From Hyphomonadaceae bacterium (GTDB lineage: Bacteria > Pseudomonadota > Alphaproteobacteria > Caulobacterales > Aquidulcibacteraceae): DNA of 64,000 bases. The DNA lies in the NCBI GenBank assembly GCA_022841905.1, contig JALHQO010000003.1, positions 170,236-234,235 on the forward strand, written 5' to 3'. A model generated the notes under the pieces. That model made no database searches and had not been told where the DNA came from. It was given only the letters and a program-made list of their open reading frames with translations. A program made the position numbers and the translations under genes. Below, in pieces: positions 23,479 to 32,244 of the stretch; the stretch's first letter is position 1, and every line of letters starts with the position of its first letter.

Positions 23479-23799
23479 TCAGAACGGCATTTTGAAGCCG
23501 GGCAAAATCCCTAGGCCGCCGCTCAGGCCCTTCATCTCTTCGCCTTGCGCGTCTTCGAGTTTGCGGCGGGCGTCGTCGTGGGCGGCTTTGATCAGGTCTT
23601 CGAGAATTTCGCGGTCGTCGCTCATCAGCGACGGATCGATCGAAAGCCCGATCATCGCGTTCTTGCCGGAGAGCTTCAGCTTCACCATGCCGCCGCCGGC
23701 CGAACCTTCGACTTCCATGGCTTCGAGCTTCTTCTGCGCCTCGTTGATCTTGGCCTGCATGGCCTGCGCCTGGCGCATGATCTGCGAGATGTCTTTCAT
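23479..23799 (-). CDS. ybaB: YbaB/EbfC nucleoid-associated protein
   Basis: A 106-residue dimeric DNA-binding protein with the family pattern IMRQAQAMQAKINEAQKKLE, VEGSAGGGMVKLKLSGKNAM and EILEDLIKAAHDDARRKLED. It overlaps the 3' end of dnaX by 4 bases. In most bacteria recR follows next; here it does not. Confidence 0.95.
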   Translation of the reverse strand: MKDISQIMRQAQAMQAKINEAQKKLEAMEVEGSAGGGMVKLKLSGKNAMIGLSIDPSLMSDDREILEDLIKAAHDDARRKLEDAQGEEMKGLSGGLGILPGFKMPF

Positions 23800-25583
23800 C
23801 GGTCGGCTTCCTTCTTGCGCGCGGGCGAGGGCGCGCCGGGTTTAGCTTGCGGCATCTGCACGACGTCAGCGCCCTGCGTTTCCTCAATGGGCGCACGCAC
23901 AGCGCTAATCTCGGCGTCCGGAAAATACTTCAACGCCTCCGCCACAAACGGCTGGCGCTTCAATTCTTCAAGCGCTTTCGCCTCTTCGCGGCGACGGCGT
24001 TCGGTCAAGCTCTCGACGGGCGCGGCCGGCGCATCGGCGGCGCGCACCGTCCATTCGAACGGCGAGCGCTCCTCCAGAAACGCCTTCAAGCGCCGCACCA
24101 AATCGCGCGGCTGGTCCGGCGTCGCGACAAACACGATCTCACCGTTCGGATTGAAGCGCGTGATCTTCAACCTCTCGAGCGTGATTTCCAGATCGACATC
24201 GCGCTCCTCGGCGACCAGGCGAATGACGTCCTCATACGACGCGATGCCAGTGGGCGAGGGCAGCGCTTCTTCTTGGACCGCCGGCGTCTCACTGGCGGTT
24301 TTTGCAACAGGCGCTGCCGGCGCTCCGTTGATCGCGGCTTCTTTGCTTGACGCTTTCGGCGCCGCCGGCGAGACGCCTGCGGTCCAAGACGCCCCATCGC
24401 GCAGCATCCGCGCTGCGTCTTCCGGCGGCGGCATATTCTGCGCCGCGCACAGGCGCACCATCGCCATCTCAACCGCCGCGACCGGGTCGGGCGCCTTGCC
24501 GGCTTCTTCCAACGCCTTCAGCAGCATCTGCCACAGCCGCGACAGTTGCGCTGGCGTCAGCTGCTCCGCGAGCCCGCGCACGCGTCCCACCCAGTCAGCG
24601 CCGCCAATGATCCGCGCGTCGGCGCCGAGCGCTTGCGCGCGCGCGGCTTCGTGGCCGATGTCCAACAGATCGCGCAGGATCAGCGTTGGCTCCGCGCCGC
24701 TATCATACTGGCTGCGCACTTCGGTGATGGCGGTTCTTGCATCGCCTTTGGCGATCGCGTCGAAGAGATCAAGGATGCGGCCGCGATCGGCGAGGCCCAG
24801 CATCTCGCGCACGTCGGCGGCACTCACGCTCGCGCCGGGCTTTTGCACCAAAGCTTGATCCAGCAGCGACAAGCCATCCCGCGCCGACCCTTCCGCCGCG
24901 CGCGCGATCAGCGCCACGCCATCGGGATCAACCTTCACGCCTTCCTTGGCGCAGATATTGGTCAGGTGTTCCGCCAGCCGCTCGCTATCGATGCGCTTCA
25001 AATCGAAGCGTTGGCAGCGCGACAGCACCGTGACCGGCACTTTGCGGATTTCTGTCGTCGCGAAAATGAACTTCACGTGCGGCGGCGGCTCTTCGAGTGT
25101 CTTCAGCAGGCCGTTAAAGGCCTGCGTCGAGAGCATGTGCACTTCGTCGATGATGTAAACTTTGAAGCGCGCCATCACCGGCGCGTAGCGGACGCTGTCC
25201 AGAATTTCGCGGATATCGCCGATGCCGGTGCGCGATGCGGCGTCCATCTCGTGCACGTCTGGGTGGCGGCTCTCCATGATCGCCTGGCAGTGCTCGCCCG
25301 GCGGGTCGAGATCGACGCTCGGCGCATTGATGTCGCCGCGTTGATAATTGAGCGCGCGCGCCAGCAGCCGCGCCGTTGTCGTCTTGCCGACGCCGCGGAC
25401 GCCGGTGAGCATGGTGGCGTGCGGGATGCGCCCGAGTGCGAACGAATTGGCGATGGTGCGCACCATCGCTTCCTGGCCGATCAGGTCCTCGAAGGTCTTC
25501 GGCCGGTACTTCCGCGCCAGCACGACATAGCCGGGGCCGGTCGTATCGTCGCCGAAAAGGCTGGAGTTAGAGGATTCGCTCAC
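23796..25583 (-). CDS. dnaX: DNA polymerase III subunits gamma/tau
   Basis: Clamp-loader ATPase of the replisome, 595 residues. The AAA+ part (residues about 18-260) has Walker A GVRGVGKTTTARLL, Walker B VYIIDEVHML and sensor FIFATTEIRKVPVTVLSRCQ. The segment that normally holds a four-Cys zinc module reads SVDLDPPGEHCQAIMESRHP, with a single Cys. Domain III follows, then a flexible Ala/Pro linker and a tau-type C-terminal domain ending about residue 570. In the linker (about residues 399-440) the peptides SWTAGVSPA and ETPAVQ are encoded by the two arms of an inverted repeat. The 3' end overlaps ybaB. Confidence 0.95.
   Translation of the reverse strand: MSESSNSSLFGDDTTGPGYVVLARKYRPKTFEDLIGQEAMVRTIANSFALGRIPHATMLTGVRGVGKTTTARLLARALNYQRGDINAPSVDLDPPGEHCQAIMESRHPDVHEMDAASRTGIGDIREILDSVRYAPVMARFKVYIIDEVHMLSTQAFNGLLKTLEEPPPHVKFIFATTEIRKVPVTVLSRCQRFDLKRIDSERLAEHLTNICAKEGVKVDPDGVALIARAAEGSARDGLSLLDQALVQKPGASVSAADVREMLGLADRGRILDLFDAIAKGDARTAITEVRSQYDSGAEPTLILRDLLDIGHEAARAQALGADARIIGGADWVGRVRGLAEQLTPAQLSRLWQMLLKALEEAGKAPDPVAAVEMAMVRLCAAQNMPPPEDAARMLRDGASWTAGVSPAAPKASSKEAAINGAPAAPVAKTASETPAVQEEALPSPTGIASYEDVIRLVAEERDVDLEITLERLKITRFNPNGEIVFVATPDQPRDLVRRLKAFLEERSPFEWTVRAADAPAAPVESLTERRRREEAKALEELKRQPFVAEALKYFPDAEISAVRAPIEETQGADVVQMPQAKPGAPSPARKKEADR
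24271..24389. repeat. REPIN-like paired repeat inside dnaX (copy 2)
   Basis: Arms 24271-24290 (TCTTGGACCGCCGGCGTCTC) and 24370-24389 form an inverted repeat with 19 of 20 positions complementary, 79 bases apart. Both arms are read in frame as part of the dnaX linker (peptides WTAGVSP and SETPAVQE). The arm sequence is close to the copy at 35978-36039 (GGACGGCCGGCGTCTCGCC). Confidence 0.75.
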
Positions 25584-25692
25584 CGGCCAAACCTAGGGCT
25601 TTCGGGCCGGAATAACGACCCCTCGGCGGCCGTTACCGCCGCGTTTACCAACCCATGCCTACCACAAGGGAAAGCGCCCTGGGGAGGGACGA

Positions 25693-27108
25693 TTGACACG
25701 CGAACCGCCGTCCCGGCGCACTTGGATCATGACTATCCGGCGTTTCGCCGAGGTCGCCTGGACCCGCCACGGGCCCACCCGATACTTGTCGGTGGCGGCC
25801 ACGCCGATCGTCGTTGCGCTGATCGTGCCTGGCTGGTGGTGGTTGGGCTGCGCCGTCGGGGCCGCGATCGGGGTCATCATCGACCTTCGTACGCAGCGCG
25901 CCTTCCAACGCCTGGCCGAGCATGTGGAGGAGGTCGACGACGACGATATCCACGTCGCGGTGACGAACTACGTCTGGGCGATCGCCGCCACCACGACCGC
26001 CTACGTGCTGCCCTACACGCTGCTCGCGTTTTCACCGCAGCCCGGCCCGGTGATCGGGCTGCTCTTCTGCGCGGGCGCAGCCCTCATCTGTTCGACGCTG
26101 CATGTGATGACGTCGACCATGGTGTTTTACACCATACCCACGGTGTTCCTGGGGCTGGTGCTCAACGCTGCCGATCTAACGATCGGCGCCAACAAATTCG
26201 TTCTCGCCGCCATGGCCGCCTTGGTCGGCGTCAACGCCATCATGGCGGCGCGCGCCGGCGCCCGCAGTTTCGGCGATCTCATCGCCGCAAGACAACGCGC
26301 GGAGGAGGCGGCCGAGGATTTGGAAGCGCGCGTCAAGCAGCGCACCGCCCAACTCGCCATCGCCACCCAGCGCGCGCAAGCGGCGAACCGCGCCAAATCC
26401 ATGTTCCTGGCCAATATGAGCCACGAATTGCGCACGCCGCTCAACGCCGTCATCGGCTATTCCGAGATCATCGAGGAAGATCTCGCCAGCGGCGAAACCG
26501 AACAGAGCGCGGCTGATCTCAGCCGCATCCGCAGCTCCGCCAACCATTTGCTGGCGATGATCAACGAGGTGCTTGATCTCTCGCGCATCGAAGCCGGCAA
26601 GCTCGAACTGCGGCCGGCCGATTTTGATTTAACCGCCCTGCTGCGCGCTTCGCTCGACACGGTGAGGCCGATGGCTTCGAAAAATCGCAGTCTGTGTCAG
26701 CTCAATGTCACCGCCAGCATCGGCGCGGTTCATCTGGACGAAACGCGTGTGCGCCAGTGCGTGCTCAATCTGCTCTCTAACGCCGCTAAGTTCACGCAAG
26801 CCGGCGTCATCGCGCTCGATGCGCGGCCGTGCCGGATCGGCAGCGTCGAGGGCGTGGCGATCTCGGTGCGCGACACGGGGCCCGGCATTCGCGAGGAACA
26901 GCTGGCGCGCCTGTTTCAGCCCTTCGTGCAAGCCGACAACTCGCACACGCGCGTCCATGACGGCGCCGGCCTCGGCCTCGTCATCACGCGGCGCCTGGCG
27001 CGCGCCATGGGCGGCGACGTGCAAGCCACGAGCAAACTCGGCGAAGGATCAACCTTCACGCTCTACCTGCCGCTGCGCATGACAAACGCGCAGGCGGTAG
27101 CGGCCTAA
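25693..27108 (+). CDS. Membrane sensor histidine kinase
   Basis: A 471-residue kinase. The N-terminal region has five or six membrane helices in three pairs (about 30-190) without a recognisable periplasmic sensor domain. A coiled linker precedes the HisKA box FLANMSHELRTPLNAVIGYS (phospho-His near 247), then HATPase motifs LNLLSNAAKFT (N box), DTGPGIREEQLARLF (G1) and GAGLGLVITRRLARAMGG (G2). No receiver domain or response regulator is adjacent. The start is TTG at 25693, preceded by GGGAGGGA; ATG at 25729 is the alternative. Confidence 0.88.
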   Translation: MTREPPSRRTWIMTIRRFAEVAWTRHGPTRYLSVAATPIVVALIVPGWWWLGCAVGAAIGVIIDLRTQRAFQRLAEHVEEVDDDDIHVAVTNYVWAIAATTTAYVLPYTLLAFSPQPGPVIGLLFCAGAALICSTLHVMTSTMVFYTIPTVFLGLVLNAADLTIGANKFVLAAMAALVGVNAIMAARAGARSFGDLIAARQRAEEAAEDLEARVKQRTAQLAIATQRAQAANRAKSMFLANMSHELRTPLNAVIGYSEIIEEDLASGETEQSAADLSRIRSSANHLLAMINEVLDLSRIEAGKLELRPADFDLTALLRASLDTVRPMASKNRSLCQLNVTASIGAVHLDETRVRQCVLNLLSNAAKFTQAGVIALDARPCRIGSVEGVAISVRDTGPGIREEQLARLFQPFVQADNSHTRVHDGAGLGLVITRRLARAMGGDVQATSKLGEGSTFTLYLPLRMTNAQAVAA

Positions 27109-27734
27109 TTGCCCAGAAATACCAGCCGCACGAAGGCGCGGTATTGCATGATCTGGCGCGACAGCACGCCGGGCTCGCTCAAGCTCTTCGACAAGATAAT
27201 GCCGCCATCGGCCACGGCTGAGAGCATGTCGGCCATGTCGTCTAGATTGACTTCGATGCGCGACGGATAGCGCGCGGCGATCCGATCCAGCCGCTCGCGG
27301 AAACGGCGCCGCCAGATGCGGTGGCCCTCCGTCGTCATCTCGCGCACATCGCGGCTGAACATGTGGTCGGAATAGACATAGGATGAGACCAAGCAGCCCG
27401 GGTGACCATTCGGCAGATCGCCCATCACTTCCGCGAACAGCTTCAAGAAGATTAGGAAGCTATGCAGCGGGTCTTCGCTGAGCTCGTCGGCCTGTTTGAA
27501 CAGCGCGTCGAACACCGACCATTCCGTATCGAGGTAGCGCTGCAGCAGCGCCTTCGCGAGATCGTTCTTATCCTTGAAGTGATAGAAGAAGCCGGACTTT
27601 GTAATCCCCGCTTCGGCGATGATCTCGTCGAGCGACGTGCCGGCAAAGCCTTTATGGAGCACAGCGTCCTGCGCGATATCCAGGATGCGCTCGCGCGTCT
27701 GCTCGCCTTTGCTCAGTGTCTGCACATTGGCCAT
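27105..27734 (-). CDS. TetR-family transcriptional repressor
   Basis: A 209-residue regulator with an N-terminal TetR helix-turn-helix (about 10-58: TRERILDIAQDAVLHKGFAG, then SLDEIIAEAGITKSGFFYHF, FKDKNDLAKALL) and a helical ligand domain. It overlaps the 3' end of the histidine kinase gene by 4 bases (convergent). Divergent small open frames and the TPR gene follow; the target is not known. Confidence 0.9.
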   Translation of the reverse strand: MANVQTLSKGEQTRERILDIAQDAVLHKGFAGTSLDEIIAEAGITKSGFFYHFKDKNDLAKALLQRYLDTEWSVFDALFKQADELSEDPLHSFLIFLKLFAEVMGDLPNGHPGCLVSSYVYSDHMFSRDVREMTTEGHRIWRRRFRERLDRIAARYPSRIEVNLDDMADMLSAVADGGIILSKSLSEPGVLSRQIMQYRAFVRLVFLGN

Positions 27735-27984
27735 CGGCTCAAACCTTCACCGCCAAAACCATACCACAAGTACTGTACCGCGAGTGCTTTTCTCACGCGT
27801 CCGTTATCAATCAGAAGCGCCGCTGCAATGCCTGTGACGCGCGTAACGGCCTTATTTTCCAAGGCCTTCTAGAAATCCGCAGGCGCTGCACCATGAGCTT
27901 TCTAGTTCGCCGTGCGGCGCGCCGATACACCCTTGGTCATCGTCAGCACAAGGGCTGACGCGATCACAACGAAGGGAACGTCAA

Positions 27985-28083
27985 ATGTCACGCGGCTTCG
28001 CCGTCTTGGTTTCGGTCATCGTCTACTTGCACAGCCCATTGCCTGTGCTGGTCGCGAGCGCCGCCGGCGTCAGCTTCGCCTGA
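27985..28083 (+). CDS. Small hydrophobic peptide (32 residues)
   Basis: A short frame starting MSRGFAVLVSVIVYLHSPLP and ending in GVSFA, with one hydrophobic segment. It has GAAGGGA about eight bases before the ATG and lies between tetR and the TPR gene, 66 bases upstream of the latter. It might be a small membrane protein or a leader. Evidence is limited to the ribosome binding site and composition. Confidence 0.35.
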   Translation: MSRGFAVLVSVIVYLHSPLPVLVASAAGVSFA

Positions 28084-28149
28084 CCGGCTAATCCTCAACC
28101 CAATTTCACCCGCGCCAACTCACCAAGCAGGGCGCGAAGGAGTCCTCCC

Positions 28150-29487
28150 ATGTTTCTCAAAGACCGCTACGGCAACGCCAGTTCGACTGCCTCGTCAACC
28201 GCCATGGCCCATTATAACGAAGCGCTCGATCTGATCCGGCTCTATCGCGGCGATCCGATTGCAGCGCTCGATGCGGCGCTGGCCGAAGACCCGGAGTTCG
28301 GCGGCGCCTGGGCTGCGCGCGCGGGACTGCTCGTGCAACAGACCGATAAGGCTTACGCCGAAGAAACCGCGAAAAGCCTGCGCGCCGGCGCTGCCGCTCA
28401 TCTGAACGATCGCGATCGCAAGCATTTGCAGGCGGCGACCGATTGGGCCGAAGGCCGCTACCAGGAAGGCACCATGCGTCTGGCGCGTATCGCGCAGGAA
28501 AACCCGCGCGATCTTTTGGCGCTGCAATACGCGCACGTCGGCTGCTTCTTCCTCGGCCTGCAAAGCGAATTGCGCGACTGGCCGCTGCAAGCGCTGCGCG
28601 CCTTCAAAAAAGGCGAGGACGGCTATTCCTACATCCAAGGTATGGCTGCGTTCGGCCTCGAAGAATGCGGCGACTATGCCCGCGCCGACATTTATGGCCG
28701 CCAGGCCGTCGAAGCCGATCCGCGCGATGGCTGGGCCGTGCACGCGGTGGCGCACGTCAACGAAATGCGCGGCGATCTTGACGCCGGCATCCCATGGCTG
28801 GCCAACAATGCCGATCAATGGGCGCCGGAGAGTGGCTTTGCCTATCACAATTGGTGGCACCTCGCTTTGCTCTATCTCGACAAGGGCGACACCGCGCGCG
28901 TGCTCGATCTCTATGATCAAAAAGTGCGGCCCAATCCCGACTCGAGCGTCATCCTCGAAGGCATCGATGCCTCGGCGCTGTTGTGGCGCTTGAAGCTCGA
29001 AGGCGTCGACGTCGGTAATCGTTTCGAACCAGTGGCCAACGCTTGGCAGCGTGCGAGCGAAGACGCGTTCTACGCCTTCAACGATCTGCACGCGATCATG
29101 GCCTTCCTCGGCGCCGGCCGCACCGGCGACGCCGAGCGCACGCTGAAAGCCATGCGCAATGCGGCGGCCGATAGCGGCGACAATGCGTACATGACGCGCA
29201 AGGTCGGCTTGCCGTTGGCGGAGGCGTTCGTCGCGTTCGAAGCGGGCCGCTACGGCGAGTGCGTCGAAAAGATCGCCGCCACACGCGGCATCGCCCAACG
29301 CTTCGGCGGCAGCCACGCGCAGCGCGACATCCTCACGCTGACAGCGCTGCATGCAGCCATTCGCGGTGGCTTCGCCTCAACCGCTGAGGCCTTCGCCGCC
29401 GAGCGCCTCGCCCACAAGCCGCAAAGCCCTTGGGCTGGCCGTCTTGCCCGTCAGGCCCGTGCTTTGAGCACCAAGGTCGCGGCCTGA
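28150..29487 (+). CDS. TTC38-like tetratricopeptide protein
   Basis: A 445-residue helical-repeat protein resembling the TTC38 family, cytosolic with no signal peptide. Characteristic segments are MAHYNEALDLIRLYRGDPIA, HLNDRDRKHLQAATDWAEGR and AVHAVAHVNEMRGDLDAGIP followed by FAYHNWWHLALLYLDKGDTA. Function of bacterial members is unknown. GAAGGAG lies eight bases before the ATG. A hairpin follows the stop, and a hydrolase gene follows in the same direction. Confidence 0.82.
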   Translation: MFLKDRYGNASSTASSTAMAHYNEALDLIRLYRGDPIAALDAALAEDPEFGGAWAARAGLLVQQTDKAYAEETAKSLRAGAAAHLNDRDRKHLQAATDWAEGRYQEGTMRLARIAQENPRDLLALQYAHVGCFFLGLQSELRDWPLQALRAFKKGEDGYSYIQGMAAFGLEECGDYARADIYGRQAVEADPRDGWAVHAVAHVNEMRGDLDAGIPWLANNADQWAPESGFAYHNWWHLALLYLDKGDTARVLDLYDQKVRPNPDSSVILEGIDASALLWRLKLEGVDVGNRFEPVANAWQRASEDAFYAFNDLHAIMAFLGAGRTGDAERTLKAMRNAAADSGDNAYMTRKVGLPLAEAFVAFEAGRYGECVEKIAATRGIAQRFGGSHAQRDILTLTALHAAIRGGFASTAEAFAAERLAHKPQSPWAGRLARQARALSTKVAA

Positions 29488-29493
29488 TCCAAA

Positions 29494-29535
29494 GAGCCGG
29501 CGGCGTCCTGCCCGCCGCCGCCGGCTCACGTCTTT
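29494..29535 (+). terminator. Probable terminator after the TPR gene
   Basis: A 12-bp perfect stem GAGCCGGCGGCG / CGCCGCCGGCTC (29494-29505 with 29516-29527) and a 10-base loop, followed seven bases later by TTTT in ACGTCTTTT. The T-tract is short, so termination may be partial with read-through into the hydrolase gene. Confidence 0.6.
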
Positions 29536-29550
29536 TGATGGAGTGCTCCG

Positions 29551-30384
29551 ATGAGAGCCGATTGTTCGTTCGTGCGCGCCGCCAACGGCTTGCGCTTTGC
29601 CTATGTCGAGCAGGGGGACCGTGACGGTGCGCCAGTGCTGCTGCTGCACGGCTACACCGACTCTCATCGCTCGTTCGATTTCCTGCGCGCGCACTTGCCG
29701 GAGGCGTGGCGCGTCATCGCCATGACCCAACGCGGCCACGGCCGCAGCGACAAACCAGCCGCCGGCTACGCGATGAGCGATATGGCGGCGGACGTTGCAG
29801 CCTTTCTCGATGCGCTCGGCATCGAGCGCGCGATATTGGTCGGCCATTCGATGGGCGCGTCCGTGGCGGTGGAAACCGCGGCGCGCTTTCCTGATCGCGT
29901 CGAAGGCCTCGCGCTCATCGGCGGTTTCGCCAGCTTCGACAAACCAGAGATCGCCGAACTCGCAACTCAGGTCGCGGCCTTCGGCGACGCCGTCGATCCG
30001 GAGTTTGTGTTGGCGTTCCAGGAAAGCACGATTGCAGACATGATCCCGCAACGCTTTCTCGATCTGGTCATCGCGGAAAGTCTGCGGTGCCCGGCCCATG
30101 CTTGGCGCGCGTTGCTCGAAGGCCAGCGCGCGTCAGAGACCGCCGCCAGGGCCAAGCAATGCATCGCGCCCGCCATGCTCATTCGCGGCGAGCACGACGC
30201 GTTCGTCCTGCACGCTGACCAGTTGGCGCTGCGCGACGGCTTCGGCTCGGCCCGCATCTACACCATCCCCGGCGCCGGCCATGCCACGCACTGGGAGCGG
30301 CCAGAACAGGTGGCCAGCCTCGTGCGCGCCTTGGTCGCCGAACTCGGCGACGCCGATCTCTTGCGCCACGGCGTGTTCGGCTGA
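29551..30384 (+). CDS. Alpha/beta hydrolase
   Basis: A 277-residue soluble alpha/beta-fold hydrolase. The oxyanion motif LLLHGYTDSHRSF, the nucleophile elbow VGHSMGASVAVE (Ser near residue 100), an acid near IRGEHDAFVLHADQ and the catalytic His in PGAGHATHWERPEQV are all in place. Similar to the 3-oxoadipate enol-lactonase/haloperoxidase-like group; substrate unknown. Confidence 0.9.
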   Translation: MRADCSFVRAANGLRFAYVEQGDRDGAPVLLLHGYTDSHRSFDFLRAHLPEAWRVIAMTQRGHGRSDKPAAGYAMSDMAADVAAFLDALGIERAILVGHSMGASVAVETAARFPDRVEGLALIGGFASFDKPEIAELATQVAAFGDAVDPEFVLAFQESTIADMIPQRFLDLVIAESLRCPAHAWRALLEGQRASETAARAKQCIAPAMLIRGEHDAFVLHADQLALRDGFGSARIYTIPGAGHATHWERPEQVASLVRALVAELGDADLLRHGVFG

Positions 30385-30398
30385 CGGTTCGCGCTTCA

Positions 30399-30507
30399 GG
30401 GGAAAGTGCAGACAGGACGACGACCCGTACGCAACCCGTTACGGCTGCTTCCTTCCGGACCTGACCGGGTTGGCGGGGCGGCCGTCCGCCGCCTGCCTGC
30501 GCGCCCC
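30399..30507 (-). ncRNA. ffs: Signal recognition particle 4.5S RNA
   Basis: The complement of 30443-30465 holds the universal SRP domain IV core GTCAGGTCCGGAAGGAAGC, with the neighbouring CCCCGCCAACCC and AGCCGTAACGGG. The flanks pair into the long stem of the small bacterial SRP RNA (GCAGGCAGG with CCTGTCTGC, including G-U pairs). It binds Ffh to make the SRP. The ends are placed by pairing and are approximate. Confidence 0.92.
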
Positions 30508-30620
30508 ATATCGCCTTTGACGGGAACCGAGGCAAGGGGCGGAACGCCGCGCGCCGCCGTGCGTTAAGTCTGCGTCCAACCACTGGAAAGAGGCCGCGCA
30601 CCAAAGGCGCGGAAACGCAA

Positions 30621-30935
30621 ATGCTGCGCACCCTGGTTTTCGCTCTCGCTATCGGCCTTCCCGGCATCGCTGCGGCTGACCAGTTCCCGCAATCCGCCAT
30701 CGGTGCGGAAGTGGTTGCCGACAACGGCGAAGTCGTTGGCCGCGTCGATCACATTGAGCGGGATGGCGATGGGCGCGTGGTGGCCGTTGAGGCCGGCGCG
30801 CTTGAGCCCGCCAGCGCGCCGTATGCGTCGCGCGAGCTTGTAGCCGAAAATACCGCGAATGCGCTTTACATCACCGATCGCCGCGACGATCAGCGCGAGC
30901 GCCCGGTTATCGATATGCGCTCGCGCAGCCGCTAA
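30621..30935 (+). CDS. Small exported PRC-barrel-like protein
   Basis: A 104-residue protein with a signal peptide (MLRTLVFALAIGLPGIAAAD), then a short segment resembling a PRC-barrel strand pair (SAIGAEVVADNGEVVGRVDH, DGDGRVVAVEAG) and a basic C-terminus. PRC-barrel proteins bind ribosomal or RNA-processing partners in the cytosol (RimM) but exported versions are of unknown function. The last 4 bases overlap the convergent membrane-protein gene. Confidence 0.65.
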   Translation: MLRTLVFALAIGLPGIAAADQFPQSAIGAEVVADNGEVVGRVDHIERDGDGRVVAVEAGALEPASAPYASRELVAENTANALYITDRRDDQRERPVIDMRSRSR

Positions 30936-31462
30936 CGAGGCCGTTGCAAGAGCGACACGCCCGCCCACACAAAGCCTGCGCCAAACAGCACGCCCGCCGC
31001 CATGAACCCGTAATCTGGCAGAGGCGCGGGCAACATGCCCAGCACGCCAGCGGCGATCACGCTGCCGAACCAGCATAGCGGCGGCGCAAACGGCCGCTCT
31101 CCTGCGCGGAGCCAGGCGAGCGCGAATGCCGTCATTGCAATGGCCAACGTCGCCGCGCCCTGCTCGTAGGTGCTGAAGCCGAACACGTCGGCATCCGGTC
31201 CGCCGATGAAGGATAGCGCCGCAACCGCGACGCCAAAGCTCGCCAGCCCCAGGAAGCCCAGCGCTTCGAAGCGGTCGAGATAAATGCCGATCAGGCCAAA
31301 CAGGAAAAGCACGTCGATGGCGATGTACAGCCATTCCAGCGTCACCGGGTCCGATAGCGCGCCGAAGGACGAGACGATCCTGAGCCCGCCCCCGACGATG
31401 GCGGCGACCGCGGCGAGGCGAAAGAGGGCTGTGGCGTTCAGGCTGTTCATCAGCTCAGCCAT
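30932..31462 (-). CDS. Membrane protein of unknown function
   Basis: A 176-residue protein with about five to six hydrophobic helices (starting [20 protein letters not shown], then [20 protein letters not shown] and so on). It is not one I can place in a family. It is divergent from the peptide deformylase gene. Confidence 0.65.
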   Translation of the reverse strand: MAELMNSLNATALFRLAAVAAIVGGGLRIVSSFGALSDPVTLEWLYIAIDVLFLFGLIGIYLDRFEALGFLGLASFGVAVAALSFIGGPDADVFGFSTYEQGAATLAIAMTAFALAWLRAGERPFAPPLCWFGSVIAAGVLGMLPAPLPDYGFMAAGVLFGAGFVWAGVSLLQRPR

Positions 31463-31602
31463 GCGCCAAGCCAGCCGCGCTCCGCAACCCGGCGCCGACT
31501 AGGGAAAACCCCCGCCCCGAGGCGCCCGAAACTGCAAGCCGCACCCCCGGCCGACTGCCTTCGCTTGACGATATTGGCGGCGCTTCATACCTCAATGGGC
31601 AT

Positions 31603-32154
31603 ATGGCTATACGTCCCATCCTCGTCGCGCCCGATCCGGTGCTGAAGCAAAAGTCGCTGCCCGTCGAAGGGCCGGTGACCGACGCTCATCGTCGTCTGAT
31701 GGATGACATGCTGGAGACGATGTACGCAGCCCCCGGCATTGGCCTCGCCGCCATCCAGATTGGCGAGCCGCTGCGCATTATCGTCATGGATCTGGCGCGC
31801 GAGGGCGAGCCGCCGCAGCCGCGCTATTTCGTCAACCCCGAAATCCTCACCCGCGCCGCCGAGACGCAACCTTACGAAGAAGGCTGCCTCTCCGTGCCCG
31901 ACATTTACGAGGAAGTGCAGCGTCCCGATAAGGTGCGGCTGCGCTACATGAATTATCAGGGCGAAACGATCGAAGAGGATTGCGACGGCCTCTACGCGGT
32001 GTGCATCCAGCACGAGATGGATCACCTCGAAGGTATTTTGTTCATCGACCACCTCTCACGGCTGAAGCGCGAGAAGGCGCTGAACAAGCTGAAGAAGGCC
32101 AAGAAGCTGGCGGAAGAAGAGATCACGCCAGCACAGAAGTCGCACCGAATATAG
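31603..32154 (+). CDS. def: Peptide deformylase
   Basis: Metalloenzyme that removes the formyl group from nascent proteins. The 183-residue protein has motif 1 [10 protein letters not shown], motif 2 EGCLSVP and motif 3 [12 protein letters not shown] with both zinc/iron His residues. It stands without fmt, which is at 44865-45785 in this window, though the two are commonly adjacent. Confidence 0.96.
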   Translation: MAIRPILVAPDPVLKQKSLPVEGPVTDAHRRLMDDMLETMYAAPGIGLAAIQIGEPLRIIVMDLAREGEPPQPRYFVNPEILTRAAETQPYEEGCLSVPDIYEEVQRPDKVRLRYMNYQGETIEEDCDGLYAVCIQHEMDHLEGILFIDHLSRLKREKALNKLKKAKKLAEEEITPAQKSHRI

Positions 32155-32244
32155 GTCGCACCCCCTTTCGCGGCGCAGCAAACCCGTTAATCTCCGGCGC
32201 GAATTGCGGCGCACTGGCGCGCCCTGAAGTCTGGGGATTTTTCC

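Noticed and set aside
24546-26516. Long plus-strand frame of 656 codons opposite dnaX and over the kinase gene
   Set aside because: It is a GC-driven shadow of dnaX and the kinase; composition and repetitiveness are not protein-like.
27762-27779. Possible TetR operator TACCACAAGTACTGTACC between tetR and the small ORF
   Set aside because: The two halves do not pair as a palindrome, so there is no direct support.
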